This document shows, piece by piece, positions 15,519 to 23,435 of a stretch of 26,727 bases of DNA (within the stretch, counting starts at the first letter, position 1; each line of letters starts with the position of its first letter). Source of the stretch: UBA3064 sp023258775 (GTDB taxonomy: Bacteria; Pseudomonadota; Gammaproteobacteria; Burkholderiales; Burkholderiaceae_E); the NCBI GenBank assembly GCA_044355655.1, contig JBIKXS010000042.1, positions 1-26,727 of the forward strand. Direction: 5' to 3'. The notes below the pieces were generated by a model. It made no database searches and was not told the origin of the DNA. It saw only the letters and a list, made by a program, of their open reading frames with translations. Both the position numbers and the translations under genes were made by a program.

Positions 15519-16382
15519 ATGAGCATGCTTGATTGTTTCATCGCATTCAAGAACCTGCGCGGATTGCAAAAGCGCCTAAAGCCAAGCTTTTGGCTGGGCC
15601 TTCTCAGCGCGCTTTTTTTCATAGGGCCGGTTCGCGCCGAGACGATTGTCATGTCTTCGACGACATCGACTGAGCAGTCGGGGCTCTTTGCCCATTTGCT
15701 GCCGAAGTTCCGTGAGGTGAGCGGTATCACAGTGAAAGTGGTCGCGCTTGGCACTGGGCAGGCCCTGGATGTGGCAAGGCGCGGCGATGCTGATGTGGTC
15801 TTTGTCCATGACCGTGCGGCCGAAGATCGCTTTGTTGCTGAGGGTTTTGCCGAACGCCGTCATGATGTGATGTACAACGACTTTGTGTTGATAGGGCCTG
15901 CCGCCGATCCTGCTCGGGCCAAGGGTCGAGATATTGTTGCGGGCCTCAAGCAAATTGCAAACGCACAAGCACTGTTCACCTCACGCGGCGATCGCAGTGG
16001 TACCCACGCCGCTGAGCTAAGGTTTTGGAAGCTCGCAGGTATCGAGCCAGCGAACTTTGCTGGCTATAAGGCTTGTGGCTGTGGGATGGGACAGGCGCTC
16101 AACATTGCTGCCGCCTCGGGCAGTTATGTGCTCGCCGACCGTGGTACCTGGCTGAGCTTTAAGAATCGCGCTGACTTGTCAATCGTCGTGGAAGGAGATC
16201 AACGACTCTTCAACCCCTACGGTGTGATGGCGGTGAGTGCAAAAAAGCACCCGCATGTCAAAGCTGATGCTGCGGATAAGCTTGTGCAATGGCTTATCTC
16301 AAACCAAGGCCAGGCTGCGATTGCTAGTTATCGAATCGCAGGCGAGCCTTTATTTTTTCCAAACGCAAAAAGCTCAAATTAA
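15519..16382 (+). CDS. tupA: TupA-like tungstate/molybdate-binding periplasmic protein
   Basis: This 287-residue protein has a basic and hydrophobic signal sequence ending around 'GPVRA' (residues 38-42). The mature part starts 'ETIVMSSTTSTEQSGLF', the TTS oxyanion-binding signature of TupA/WtpA proteins, and later shows 'SRGDRSGTHAAELRFW', a second hallmark. Family knowledge: it delivers tungstate, or molybdate at lower affinity, to the TupBC ABC transporter. No tupB or tupC lies in the window: upstream is a divergent hypothetical gene and downstream, 34 bases away and convergent, is pstB. It may serve a transporter elsewhere, and would fit supply of the molybdoenzyme at the right edge (inference). 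The start is ATG 15519; ATG 15525 is an alternative and neither has a clear ribosome-binding site. Confidence 0.85.
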   Translation: MSMLDCFIAFKNLRGLQKRLKPSFWLGLLSALFFIGPVRAETIVMSSTTSTEQSGLFAHLLPKFREVSGITVKVVALGTGQALDVARRGDADVVFVHDRAAEDRFVAEGFAERRHDVMYNDFVLIGPAADPARAKGRDIVAGLKQIANAQALFTSRGDRSGTHAAELRFWKLAGIEPANFAGYKACGCGMGQALNIAAASGSYVLADRGTWLSFKNRADLSIVVEGDQRLFNPYGVMAVSAKKHPHVKADAADKLVQWLISNQGQAAIASYRIAGEPLFFPNAKSSN

Positions 16383-16416
16383 GTAAAAAGTCTGAAAAAA
16401 AGCCCCGGAATTCGCA

Positions 16417-17202
16417 TCAGCCAAAGCGTCCGGTGATGTAGTCCTCGGTTTGCTTTTTGCTTGGTTTGATAAACATTTGCTTGGTCGCACTGAATTCGAC
16501 AAGCTCGCCCACATACATAAACGCAGTGAAATCTGACACCCGAGCTGCTTGCTGCATATTGTGGGTCACGATCGCAACGGTGTAATCGGACTTCAACTCA
16601 TGCACCAACTCCTCGACCTTAGCCGTTGAGATGGGATCAAGCGCAGAAGTCGGCTCATCGAGCAAAATCACTTTGGGCTTCACCGCAACCGTGCGCGCAA
16701 TGCAAAGGCGTTGTTGTTGACCACCTGAAAGCGACAAACCGCTTTGATTGAGTTTGGTCTTGACTTCGTCCCAAAGTGCTGCCTTTTTCAGCGACCACTC
16801 CACACGAGCATCCATGTCGCTTTTGGATAAGCTTTCATAAAGTTTCACACCGAATGCGATGTTGTCATAGATCGACATCGGAAAAGGTGTTGGCTTTTGA
16901 AAGACCATACCCACCTGAGCACGCAAAAGGTTTAAGTCTTGTTTGGCATCGAGAATATTTTGCCCGTACAAGTTGATTTCGCCCTCGGCTCGCTGTCCGG
17001 GGTAGAGCGAATACATCCGATTAAAGGTGCGAAGCAGTGTTGATTTGCCACAGCCCGAAGGGCCAATGAAGGCTGTTACCTTGCCCTCGGCAATGTCAAG
17101 ACTGACGCTTCTAAGGCCCTGAAAGCCACCGTAGTAAAAATTCAGGTTTCTAACCTCAATGGCATTTTTTGATTTGCCTGACGACTGTGTTGCTTGGTTC
17201 AT
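16417..17202 (-). CDS. pstB: Phosphate ABC transporter ATP-binding protein
   Basis: This is a 261-residue ABC ATPase. Walker A is 'GPSGCGKST', the signature 'LSGGQQQR', Walker B 'VILLDEPTSALD', and the H-loop lies in 'IVTHNMQQA'. 'FQKPTPFPMSIYDNIAFG' after the Q-loop and the C-terminal 'KQTEDYITGRFG' are PstB-specific. It powers high-affinity phosphate import through PstCA and, with PhoU, relays transport status to PhoR. GAGGA lies seven bases before the ATG. It is last in the order pstS-pstC-pstA-pstB, 26 bases after pstA. Confidence 0.97.
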   Translation of the reverse strand: MNQATQSSGKSKNAIEVRNLNFYYGGFQGLRSVSLDIAEGKVTAFIGPSGCGKSTLLRTFNRMYSLYPGQRAEGEINLYGQNILDAKQDLNLLRAQVGMVFQKPTPFPMSIYDNIAFGVKLYESLSKSDMDARVEWSLKKAALWDEVKTKLNQSGLSLSGGQQQRLCIARTVAVKPKVILLDEPTSALDPISTAKVEELVHELKSDYTVAIVTHNMQQAARVSDFTAFMYVGELVEFSATKQMFIKPSKKQTEDYITGRFG

Positions 17203-17228
17203 GGGATCATCCTCGAATCAAAGGGCCA

Positions 17229-18077
17229 TTAAGAACTTACTTTTTCGCGGAAGACAACCCGCGCTACGATGTTGAGTACCAGCACGGTAAGCGTAATTAG
17301 CAAGGCGCCACCCCAGGCCAGACGAACCCAGTTATCGTATGGACTCATCGCAAACTGGAAAATCACAACCGGCAGGTTGGACATCGGCTTATTCATATCC
17401 GTGCTGAAAAATTGATTATTCAGTGCGGTAAAGAGCAAAGGTGCTGTCTCGCCACTGATGCGTGCAAGCGCCAGAAGAACGCCTGTGACGACGCCGGCTT
17501 GGGCTGCACGTAAGGTGACCATGGTTGCAACTTTCCAGCGTGGTGCGCCCAGCGCAAATGCCGCTTCGCGCAAACTGCCAGGTACCAGGCGCAACATATT
17601 TTCAGTGGTTCGCACAACAACCGGAATTGCAATCAAAGACAGCGCAAGACTGCCTGCCCAACCAGAAAAATGTTTGACCTGGGCCACTAAAATTGCGTAA
17701 ATGAAAAGCCCAAGAATGATCGAAGGCGCTGAAAGCATGATGTCGGTCACAAAGCGGGTGACGGCTGCGGTTTTGCTCTCATCGCCATACTCGGCTAGAT
17801 AAATCCCAGCGAGAATCCCAATCGGCGTGCTAATAATCGTTGAAAAACCGACGATCAAAATACTACCCACAATCGCGTTGGCAAGACCACCGCCCTCTGA
17901 GCCAGGTGCTGGCGTCGACTGGGTGAACATTGCCCAATCAAGTGCTGCAATACCGTTTTTGAAAAGAATAAAAAGAATCCATAACAAGACAAATAAGCCC
18001 AGTGCCATGGCAAACATCGATAAGCCAACGCCGATGGTGTTGGCAAGTTTGCGGCGTTGATAGAGCGCAGTATTCAT
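17229..18077 (-). CDS. pstA: Phosphate ABC transporter permease PstA
   Basis: This is a 282-residue inner-membrane permease with about six helices. The cytoplasmic EAA loop 'REAAFALGAPRWKVATMVTLRAA', followed by 'GVLLALARISGETAPLLFTAL', is characteristic of PstA. It forms the channel with PstC and docks onto PstB. Its start overlaps the stop of pstC (ATGA, 18074-18077), giving translational coupling, and pstB follows after 26 bases. Confidence 0.96.
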   Translation of the reverse strand: MNTALYQRRKLANTIGVGLSMFAMALGLFVLLWILFILFKNGIAALDWAMFTQSTPAPGSEGGGLANAIVGSILIVGFSTIISTPIGILAGIYLAEYGDESKTAAVTRFVTDIMLSAPSIILGLFIYAILVAQVKHFSGWAGSLALSLIAIPVVVRTTENMLRLVPGSLREAAFALGAPRWKVATMVTLRAAQAGVVTGVLLALARISGETAPLLFTALNNQFFSTDMNKPMSNLPVVIFQFAMSPYDNWVRLAWGGALLITLTVLVLNIVARVVFREKVSS

Positions 18078-19078
18078 GTTTTGGCGCCTTTCGATTTTTC
18101 GTTACGCGCAACAAGCAGTTTCGCTAATGCCAGTACGACAAAGGTAATGATAAAAAGTAGAAAACCCAGCGCAAAAAGTGCTGATAGGTGAAAGTCTCCT
18201 GCCTCGGCGAATTCATTGGCCAGGGTCGACGCAATCGATGAGCCTGGTGCAAAAAGTGATGGCACAAGCCTTTGGGAGTTGCCGATCACAAAAGTCACCG
18301 CCATGGTTTCACCTAAGGCGCGACCGAGACCAAGCATGACACCACCAATCACGCCTTTTTGCGTGTAGGGCAGCACCACATGACGGACGACTTCCCAGGT
18401 GGTGCATCCAATGCCATAAGCCGATTCACGAAGAATCGGTGGAACGATCTCAAAAACATCACGCATCACTGCAGCAATAAAAGGCAGAATCATGAAGGCA
18501 AGAATGAGTCCGGCTGCAAGAATACCGATACCGTTAGTCGCGCCACCAAATAAGGGGCCAATCAAGGGCATTTGACCGAGCGTCGATTGCAGGGCAGGTT
18601 GGCCGTATTCTGCAAAAAGCGGTGCAAAAATAAATAGGCCAAACATCCCGTAAATAATCGAGGGAACTGCTGCAAGTAATTCAACTGCGGTACCGAGGGG
18701 CCGACGCAACCAAACCGGGCAATTCTCGGTAAGAAAAAGGGCAACACCGAAGGAAAGTGGTACGGCGATCAAAAGCGCAATCGTTGCGCTCGCCAGTGTT
18801 CCAAAAATGGAAATGAGTGCGCCGAACTCTTCGTTAATAATGTCCCATTCGATACGCCAGATGAAGTGCAGCCCGAACTTCTGGAACGTTGGCAGTGATT
18901 GAAGAATCAATGAAACAATGATGCCAATGAGTGAAAAGAGTACTACCAGTGAAAACAGCATGGTGAGCTTGTGAAACCAGAAGTCCTGGTTTTGTTGACG
19001 CCTGGCAATAGCAATCATGCTTGCAGCAGGCCCTTGGCCCAGGTTTGCTGCCTGATCGGCGGTATGCGGTGAACTCAT
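18074..19078 (-). CDS. pstC: Phosphate ABC transporter permease PstC
   Basis: This is a 334-residue permease with the PstC EAA loop 'RESAYGIGCTTWEVVRHVVLPY' and 'GLGRALGETMAVTFVIGN'. The N-terminal cytoplasmic stretch precedes the first helix ('LTMLFSLVVLFSLIGIIVSLIL'). I chose ATG 19078. The frame is open upstream to 19138, but that extension would translate through the intrinsic terminator at 19094-19124. Ribosome-binding signals at 19078 are modest. The start lies 138 bases after the end of pstS. Confidence 0.95.
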   Translation of the reverse strand: MSSPHTADQAANLGQGPAASMIAIARRQQNQDFWFHKLTMLFSLVVLFSLIGIIVSLILQSLPTFQKFGLHFIWRIEWDIINEEFGALISIFGTLASATIALLIAVPLSFGVALFLTENCPVWLRRPLGTAVELLAAVPSIIYGMFGLFIFAPLFAEYGQPALQSTLGQMPLIGPLFGGATNGIGILAAGLILAFMILPFIAAVMRDVFEIVPPILRESAYGIGCTTWEVVRHVVLPYTQKGVIGGVMLGLGRALGETMAVTFVIGNSQRLVPSLFAPGSSIASTLANEFAEAGDFHLSALFALGFLLFIITFVVLALAKLLVARNEKSKGAKT

Positions 19079-19093
19079 GATTTCTTTGCCCCA

Positions 19094-19124
19094 GAAAAAA
19101 GAAGGCGCATGTAAATGCGCCTTC
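19094..19124 (-). terminator. Strong intrinsic terminator between pstS and pstC
   Basis: On the minus strand GAAGGCGCAT is followed by a 4-base loop (TTAC) and the exact complement ATGCGCCTTC, then six T residues (positions 19100-19095). A perfect 10-bp stem with a U-tract is a textbook factor-independent terminator. Within an otherwise continuous pst operon it would let most transcripts stop after pstS and a minority read into pstCAB. Confidence 0.88.
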
Positions 19125-19216
19125 CAAGGATCACTCAATTGATCGATATCTGCCTAATATTGTGGCTAGGTAAGACGTCCATTCAATTAGCATATCGGTC
19201 TTGTATGACCTGCCTA

Positions 19217-20275
19217 TTACTTGTTGGCAACTTGTGACCAAACCTTCGAACGGATTTGCTCGGTCAGTGCATCGGGAAGCGGCACATAATCAAGGTCAGC
19301 AGCTTGTTTTTTGCCGTTTCTGAATGACCAGTCAAAAAACTTAAGGACCTCTGCCGATGCGGCCTTGTCGGCGGGTTGCTTGTACATTAGGGCAAACGAA
19401 GCGCCTGTGATGGGCCATGACATCGCGCCTTTTTGGTTCACAAGCGAAATGCCCATGCCAGGTACGCTAAACCAGTCGGCGCCGGCTGCTGCTGCTGCGA
19501 AAGTTGCGTCATCGGGTTCGACATACTTGCCATCACGATTAAGCAGTGCCAAATGAGGGATTTTGTTCTTTTTGGCATAAGCATATTCAACATAGCCAAT
19601 CGCACCCTTGACACGGCCCACATTGGCAGCCACGCCTTCATTACCTTTACCACCCACCGATGAAGTTGCTGGCCACTTTACTGCAGCGCCCTTACCAACT
19701 TTGTCCTTCCACATGCTGCTAACTTCAGCGAGGTAGTCAGTGAAGATGAAAGTGGTGCCAGAGCCATCAGCACGGTGCACGACGGTAATGTTCTGATCGG
19801 GAAGGCTCTTTCCTGGGTTGAGTGCAGTAAGTTTTGCATCGTTCCACTTGCTGATGCTACCTGCAAACATTTCGGCGAGTACTTCACCACTGACGCGCAA
19901 CTCGCCAGGCTTGAAGCCTTCAAGATTAATGACGGGTACAACACCTCCGAGAATGACCGGAAACTGCACCATGCCATCACGATCGAGCTCTTCACCTTTA
20001 ACCGGTGCATCAGAAGCACCGAAGGTTACGGTCTTGGCACGAATCTGTCGAATACCGCCCGATGAGCCGATTGACTGATAGTTAAGGCCAACACCGGTCG
20101 CTTTTTTATAGTCTTCGGCCCATTTTGCGAAAATCGGGTAGGGGAAGGTTGCGCCAGCGCCGGTAATGTCTGCGGCTTGAGCAGTGCTTGAAATCATTGC
20201 AGCAGATGCTGCCACGAAGCCAATTCCAGCCGCCACGGTGCGGATGGATTTCGAAACTGATTTAAAAAGATTCAT
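19217..20275 (-). CDS. pstS: Phosphate-binding periplasmic protein PstS
   Basis: This is a 352-residue substrate-binding protein. The signal peptide runs to a cleavage site near 'STAQA-AD' (residues 28-33). The mature part opens with 'ITGAGATFPYPIF', and phosphate-contacting segments follow: 'SIGSSGGIRQI', 'FGASDAPV' and 'HRADGSGTTFIFTDYL'. It captures phosphate in the periplasm for PstCAB. ATG 20275 has AGGAG eight bases upstream; an earlier in-frame ATG at 20302 would place the leader before that site and close to the predicted transcription start. A PhoB box with a correctly placed -10 lies upstream, and a strong terminator follows before pstC. Confidence 0.97.
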   Translation of the reverse strand: MNLFKSVSKSIRTVAAGIGFVAASAAMISSTAQAADITGAGATFPYPIFAKWAEDYKKATGVGLNYQSIGSSGGIRQIRAKTVTFGASDAPVKGEELDRDGMVQFPVILGGVVPVINLEGFKPGELRVSGEVLAEMFAGSISKWNDAKLTALNPGKSLPDQNITVVHRADGSGTTFIFTDYLAEVSSMWKDKVGKGAAVKWPATSSVGGKGNEGVAANVGRVKGAIGYVEYAYAKKNKIPHLALLNRDGKYVEPDDATFAAAAAGADWFSVPGMGISLVNQKGAMSWPITGASFALMYKQPADKAASAEVLKFFDWSFRNGKKQAADLDYVPLPDALTEQIRSKVWSQVANK

Positions 20276-20303
20276 TGACGGTTCTCCTGAAGAGGGAAGC
20301 AAG

Positions 20304-20337
20304 AATCTATCGACGGGTCATTACAGTGATATGACAA
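20304..20337 (-). promoter_or_regulatory. PhoB box and -10 of the pstS promoter
   Basis: On the minus strand TTGTCATATCACTGTAAT (20337-20320) shows two 7-base half-sites 11 bases apart (TTGTCAT, CTGTAAT; consensus CTGTCAT/C). After exactly 10 bases comes TAGATT (20309-20304), a 4-of-6 match to the -10. Transcription would start near 20297, leaving a leader of about 22 bases that includes the AGGAG of pstS. Family knowledge: PhoB~P replaces the -35 contact at such promoters. Confidence 0.8.
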
Positions 20338-20390
20338 AACGCAGAACCTTCCCGCAAAACCATCGCGTTCTGAGCTTTGATCGGCGAATG

Positions 20391-20456
20391 AATGCCTGTT
20401 TCACGGTGAAGCAATGCTTGTTTCACCGCGGAGCAATGTTTGTTTCATTAAAATGA
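20391..20456 (+). repeat. Three 22-bp tandem repeats between pstS and phoU
   Basis: Three contiguous 22-base units start at 20391, 20413 and 20435. All share the core AATGYYTGTTTCA. Units 1 and 2 agree at 18 of 22 positions, while unit 3 keeps the core but diverges afterwards. A period of 22 places equal sites on the same helical face. They lie 46 bases before the phoU start and are not PhoB boxes. TAAAAT (20449-20454) in the third unit could act as a -10 element. Confidence 0.75.
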
Positions 20457-20502
20457 CACAATCGACCACTAAGGTTCAGTCTCGACAATACGGAGATGCG
20501 CA

Positions 20503-21186
20503 ATGGAACATACGGCAAAGAGTTTCGACGAAGAGATGCAGTCGATGCAAAAGGCCGTCACGAAGCTGGCGGGCCGGGTTGAGCAACAATTTCGCCGCGC
20601 GGTGCTTGCGCTGACAGAATCGGACTTAAGCTTAGCTACCGAGATTCTCCGCCAGGAGCGTGTCATTGATGCTGAGCATTTGGCAGCGAGCAATATGTGT
20701 AGTGAGCTACTGGCCAAACGCCAACCGCTGGCACTTGATTTGCGAATCATCATGGCTGCGATTCATTCGATCAATGACTTAGAGCGCATTGGCGACGAAT
20801 CGAGAAAAATCGCGCTCCGCTCAAGCAGTTTGATGAAGTCGTCGATTCGCGATCATCTGCCATTGGCTGAGATTCTCGCGCTGAGCGAGTCTGCAGGCAA
20901 TATGCTTCGTTCTGCCATTGATGCCATGGTCCGTGAAGACAATCATATGTTTGCACGCCTGTCGGTACAAGATAACGAGATCGACAATAAGCGTGATCAG
21001 TTACAGGCGCTTTTGATCAAGCTCGCATCATCCTTCCCCCAAGACACGAGCGCATGTGTTGATGCGATTTTTGTGGTGCAGTCCGTTGAGCGTGTGGCAG
21101 ATCATGCGCGCAATATCGCCGCTTATGTCGTTGGTGTTGTCGACGGCGTCGACGTTAGGCATAGCGATCAAAACGACCAGATTTAA
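20503..21186 (+). CDS. phoU: Phosphate signalling regulator PhoU
   Basis: This 227-residue all-helical protein has the two PhoU repeats, each with the metal-binding E/DxxxD-type pattern. The first reads 'DLRIIMAAIHSINDLERIGDESRKIA', and the second has 'VVQSVERVADHARNIAAYVVG'. Family knowledge: PhoU connects PstSCAB to PhoR, keeps PhoR in its phosphatase state when phosphate is plentiful and limits phosphate uptake. GGAGA lies six bases before the ATG. Unlike the usual pstSCAB-phoU order, it is transcribed away from the pst genes, divergent from pstS and convergent with phoB2, so its expression can differ from theirs. Confidence 0.95.
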   Translation: MEHTAKSFDEEMQSMQKAVTKLAGRVEQQFRRAVLALTESDLSLATEILRQERVIDAEHLAASNMCSELLAKRQPLALDLRIIMAAIHSINDLERIGDESRKIALRSSSLMKSSIRDHLPLAEILALSESAGNMLRSAIDAMVREDNHMFARLSVQDNEIDNKRDQLQALLIKLASSFPQDTSACVDAIFVVQSVERVADHARNIAAYVVGVVDGVDVRHSDQNDQI

Positions 21187-21223
21187 AAAGTCTGGTCCAC
21201 AGTTTTTAGGCGAGTTTGATTCC

Positions 21224-21934
21224 TCAAAGTGCGCCTACATGGGGTGCAAGCCGATAGCCTCCACCGCGAACGGTTTCAATTAGCCGATCATAACCAAAGG
21301 GTTTTAGCGCAAGTCTGAGGCGGCGCACGTGTACATCAACAGTGCGCTCATCAATATAAGGTTGGTGCTCCCAGACCTCAGCAATCAACTGACTGCGCAT
21401 GATCATCCTGTCGACCCGCCTCATAAAGCAATGCAGCAGTCTAAATTCAGTTGGGCTCAGCAGCAGTGTGCTTCCATGAATTGACACGCGAAGCGCTTCG
21501 GGTTCAAGACATAATCCGTCTAGCTCAAGTCGTTCGCGCGCAATATCTGGTTGCGCGCGACGAATCACAGCCTTGACACGCGCTATCAACTCTGCCATTG
21601 AAAACGGTTTCGACAAGTAATCGTCAGCACCCGCTTCAAGCCCGGCAATACGATCGGCCTCTTGATTGCGTGCTGTCAGCATGATGATTGGCAGCCGCAT
21701 GGTTTCTGGCTGCCGCCGGATGCTTTGTATGAGTTCGATCCCGCTTTCATCGGGCAGCATCCAATCGAGCATGGCAAGGTGAAAAGTTTCTCGGCCTAGC
21801 AAGGCTCGGGCTTCATCCACGCGCTCGCACAAGCGCAGGCTGTAGCCAGCGTGGCTAAGATTGATTCTCAATAGTTCACGAATCGCAGCGTCGTCTTCAA
21901 CAACGAGAACGCGTTCGGTTTCTGCCACTTGCAT
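21224..21934 (-). CDS. Second PhoB-like response regulator (phoB2)
   Basis: This is a 236-residue OmpR/PhoB-class regulator. The receiver domain keeps the phosphorylation set: acidic pair at residues 14-15, Asp57 ('MLDWMLPD'), Thr87 and Lys109 ('LSKPFS'). The C-terminal winged helix ends 'RTVDVHVRRLRLALKPFGYDRLIETVRGGGYRL', nearly the same recognition region as phoB1 downstream of phoR's partner position, so both should read the same DNA sites. It is clearly paralogous to phoB1 but diverged in the receiver. It follows phoR after 176 bases and has its own pair of PhoB boxes. Likely role: a phosphate-induced second output of PhoR, or a modulator of phoB1 (inference). Confidence 0.88.
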   Translation of the reverse strand: MQVAETERVLVVEDDAAIRELLRINLSHAGYSLRLCERVDEARALLGRETFHLAMLDWMLPDESGIELIQSIRRQPETMRLPIIMLTARNQEADRIAGLEAGADDYLSKPFSMAELIARVKAVIRRAQPDIARERLELDGLCLEPEALRVSIHGSTLLLSPTEFRLLHCFMRRVDRMIMRSQLIAEVWEHQPYIDERTVDVHVRRLRLALKPFGYDRLIETVRGGGYRLAPHVGAL

Positions 21935-21994
21935 GCTTTTTTAGTCCTGCTTTTTTGATCGCTCTAACGCTACTAAGCGATTGAGCATCGCGCG

Positions 21995-22050
21995 AGAGTA
22001 CCTAAGGCTTATGGCAAGGCGATGACAGCAAGGTGACGTGACGATGACAG
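21995..22050 (-). promoter_or_regulatory. Tandem PhoB boxes and -10 of the phoB2 promoter
   Basis: Four half-sites in exact 11-base steps are read on the minus strand: CTGTCAT (22050-22044), ACGTCAC (22039-22033), CTGTCAT (22028-22022) and TTGCCAT (22017-22011). After 10 bases comes TACTCT (22000-21995), a poor -10 but in the same place as in the pstS and phoB1 promoters. A transcript starting near 21988 would have a leader of about 54 bases. Two adjacent boxes imply strong dependence on phosphorylated PhoB. Confidence 0.78.
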
Positions 22051-22110
22051 CCTTTTCACAGGACTCATCTTGTTACAAAGGAATTTGCCTGCCCAATAAC
22101 GCCTATTTTT

Positions 22111-23412
22111 TTAATTTGCAGCTGCATGCACCCGGCTTGCCGGAAACACGAGCGAGAACTGACTTCCCTTGCCAGGTTGGGAGTGGACTTCGATGCGTCC
22201 TTGATGGCGGTTCATGACGTGTTTGACAATCGCAAGGCCCAAGCCCGTACCACCCGCAGCGCGCGAGCGCCCACGGTCAACGCGATAAAAGCGCTCCGTA
22301 ATTCGTGGCAGATGTTCTGATGCAATACCTATACCGTTATCAATAACAGTAATCCAGCCCTCATGATCACGAACCCGCCATGTGATTCGAATATGCCCAC
22401 CTTCCGGTGTGTAGCGAATCGCATTAGTAATCAGATTACGAATCGCGCTTTCGATTTCATTGCCTGCACCTTCAAGTGCTGCAGGCCCTTGCAAATCAAT
22501 CGCAACATCATGGCGCCCAGCCGAGATAACCCTTGCCTCGTCGCACATGGATTGCAGCATTGTGTGTACCGCAATCGAGCTGCCTTTCGGAGGTGCCAAG
22601 GCATTTTCGAGGCTTGAGAGCGTCAGCAAATCCTCAACCAGTCGGCTCATGGTGCCGCTTTGCCGGAGGATCTCCTGAAGATAGTTCTGGGTCTGCTCTT
22701 CATTGCATGGAATACTCAGCATGGTTTCTGAAAAGCCCGCGATCACGGTAATCGGTGTTCGGATCTCATGGGAAACATTGGCGACGAAGTCTCGGCGCAT
22801 CGCATCAAGCCTTGCCGCATCGGTTGTGTCGCGAAAAACCAGCAGCTGTTCGCCTGTGTCGGACTGGTGCAGCCGAAACTCAAAAAACCTTCCTAATTGA
22901 TCGGGAAGACTGCTCAAGCTCGTGCGGGATTCAGGCGAAGCGATTTGATGTGCTTTCTCAAGCATGTCGAGCACGGCGGGTTCACGCAAAAAGTGATGAA
23001 TCGGTTTGCGTTCGCCGAAAATCCCAAGTAATTGTTGTGCGGTTCGATTGGCCCAGAGGACGTGCTGAAATCGATCGAGCACGATAACACCCTCAGGTAA
23101 TTCGTCGACCGCTTTATAAACATGATCGATCTCACGACGCATGTCTTTGAGTTCACTGTCGCTGCGCTGGGCGATCAAATTCAGTCGAGTATAAATCGCA
23201 CCCCAGGCGCCCGGCGCAGTCGGCAAATCGCGCTTGCTCGGTAGGGCGAGCCACCAGCGCAATTGCTGGATACGCCACATGTCATACAGTACCCAGGGGA
23301 TCAGCCCCGAGGCAAGCCAGGCAAGCGCGAGCAATGCCTCATCGCGTGAAGCAAGCCAGGCGGCGCCGCCGCCTAAGATGATAAGTAAGAGCAAGGGTTT
23401 GGGGCGTAGCAT
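22111..23412 (-). CDS. phoR: Phosphate regulon sensor kinase PhoR
   Basis: This is a 433-residue membrane histidine kinase. Two N-terminal hydrophobic segments (about residues 5-20 and 27-43) are joined by a very short loop, as in PhoR, which has no periplasmic sensor. A PAS domain follows ('VDELPEGVIVLDRFQHVLWANRTAQQLL'), then HisKA with His215 ('FVANVSHEIRTP') and an ATPase domain with the N box 'NLITNAIRYTP', 'DNGIGIA', 'ERFYRVD' and 'GGTGLGLAIVKH'. It phosphorylates PhoB when phosphate is low. It starts 23 bases after phoB1; the ribosome-binding site is weak, which fits coupling to phoB1 translation. Confidence 0.95.
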   Translation of the reverse strand: MLRPKPLLLLIILGGGAAWLASRDEALLALAWLASGLIPWVLYDMWRIQQLRWWLALPSKRDLPTAPGAWGAIYTRLNLIAQRSDSELKDMRREIDHVYKAVDELPEGVIVLDRFQHVLWANRTAQQLLGIFGERKPIHHFLREPAVLDMLEKAHQIASPESRTSLSSLPDQLGRFFEFRLHQSDTGEQLLVFRDTTDAARLDAMRRDFVANVSHEIRTPITVIAGFSETMLSIPCNEEQTQNYLQEILRQSGTMSRLVEDLLTLSSLENALAPPKGSSIAVHTMLQSMCDEARVISAGRHDVAIDLQGPAALEGAGNEIESAIRNLITNAIRYTPEGGHIRITWRVRDHEGWITVIDNGIGIASEHLPRITERFYRVDRGRSRAAGGTGLGLAIVKHVMNRHQGRIEVHSQPGKGSQFSLVFPASRVHAAAN

Positions 23413-23435
23413 GCGCCGAGCATAGCGCGCCAGCC

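Noticed and set aside
19079..19138. Upstream start of pstC
   Set aside because: It would be encoded across the intrinsic terminator stem, and the added residues are not conserved-looking.
20391..20456. CRISPR array or PhoB boxes
   Set aside because: The units are contiguous with no spacers and diverge after the core, and TGTTTCA does not follow the PhoB half-site.
21184..21208. A-rich/T-rich inverted sequence after phoU as a terminator
   Set aside because: The GC part of the stem is only three pairs with a bulge; too weak to call.
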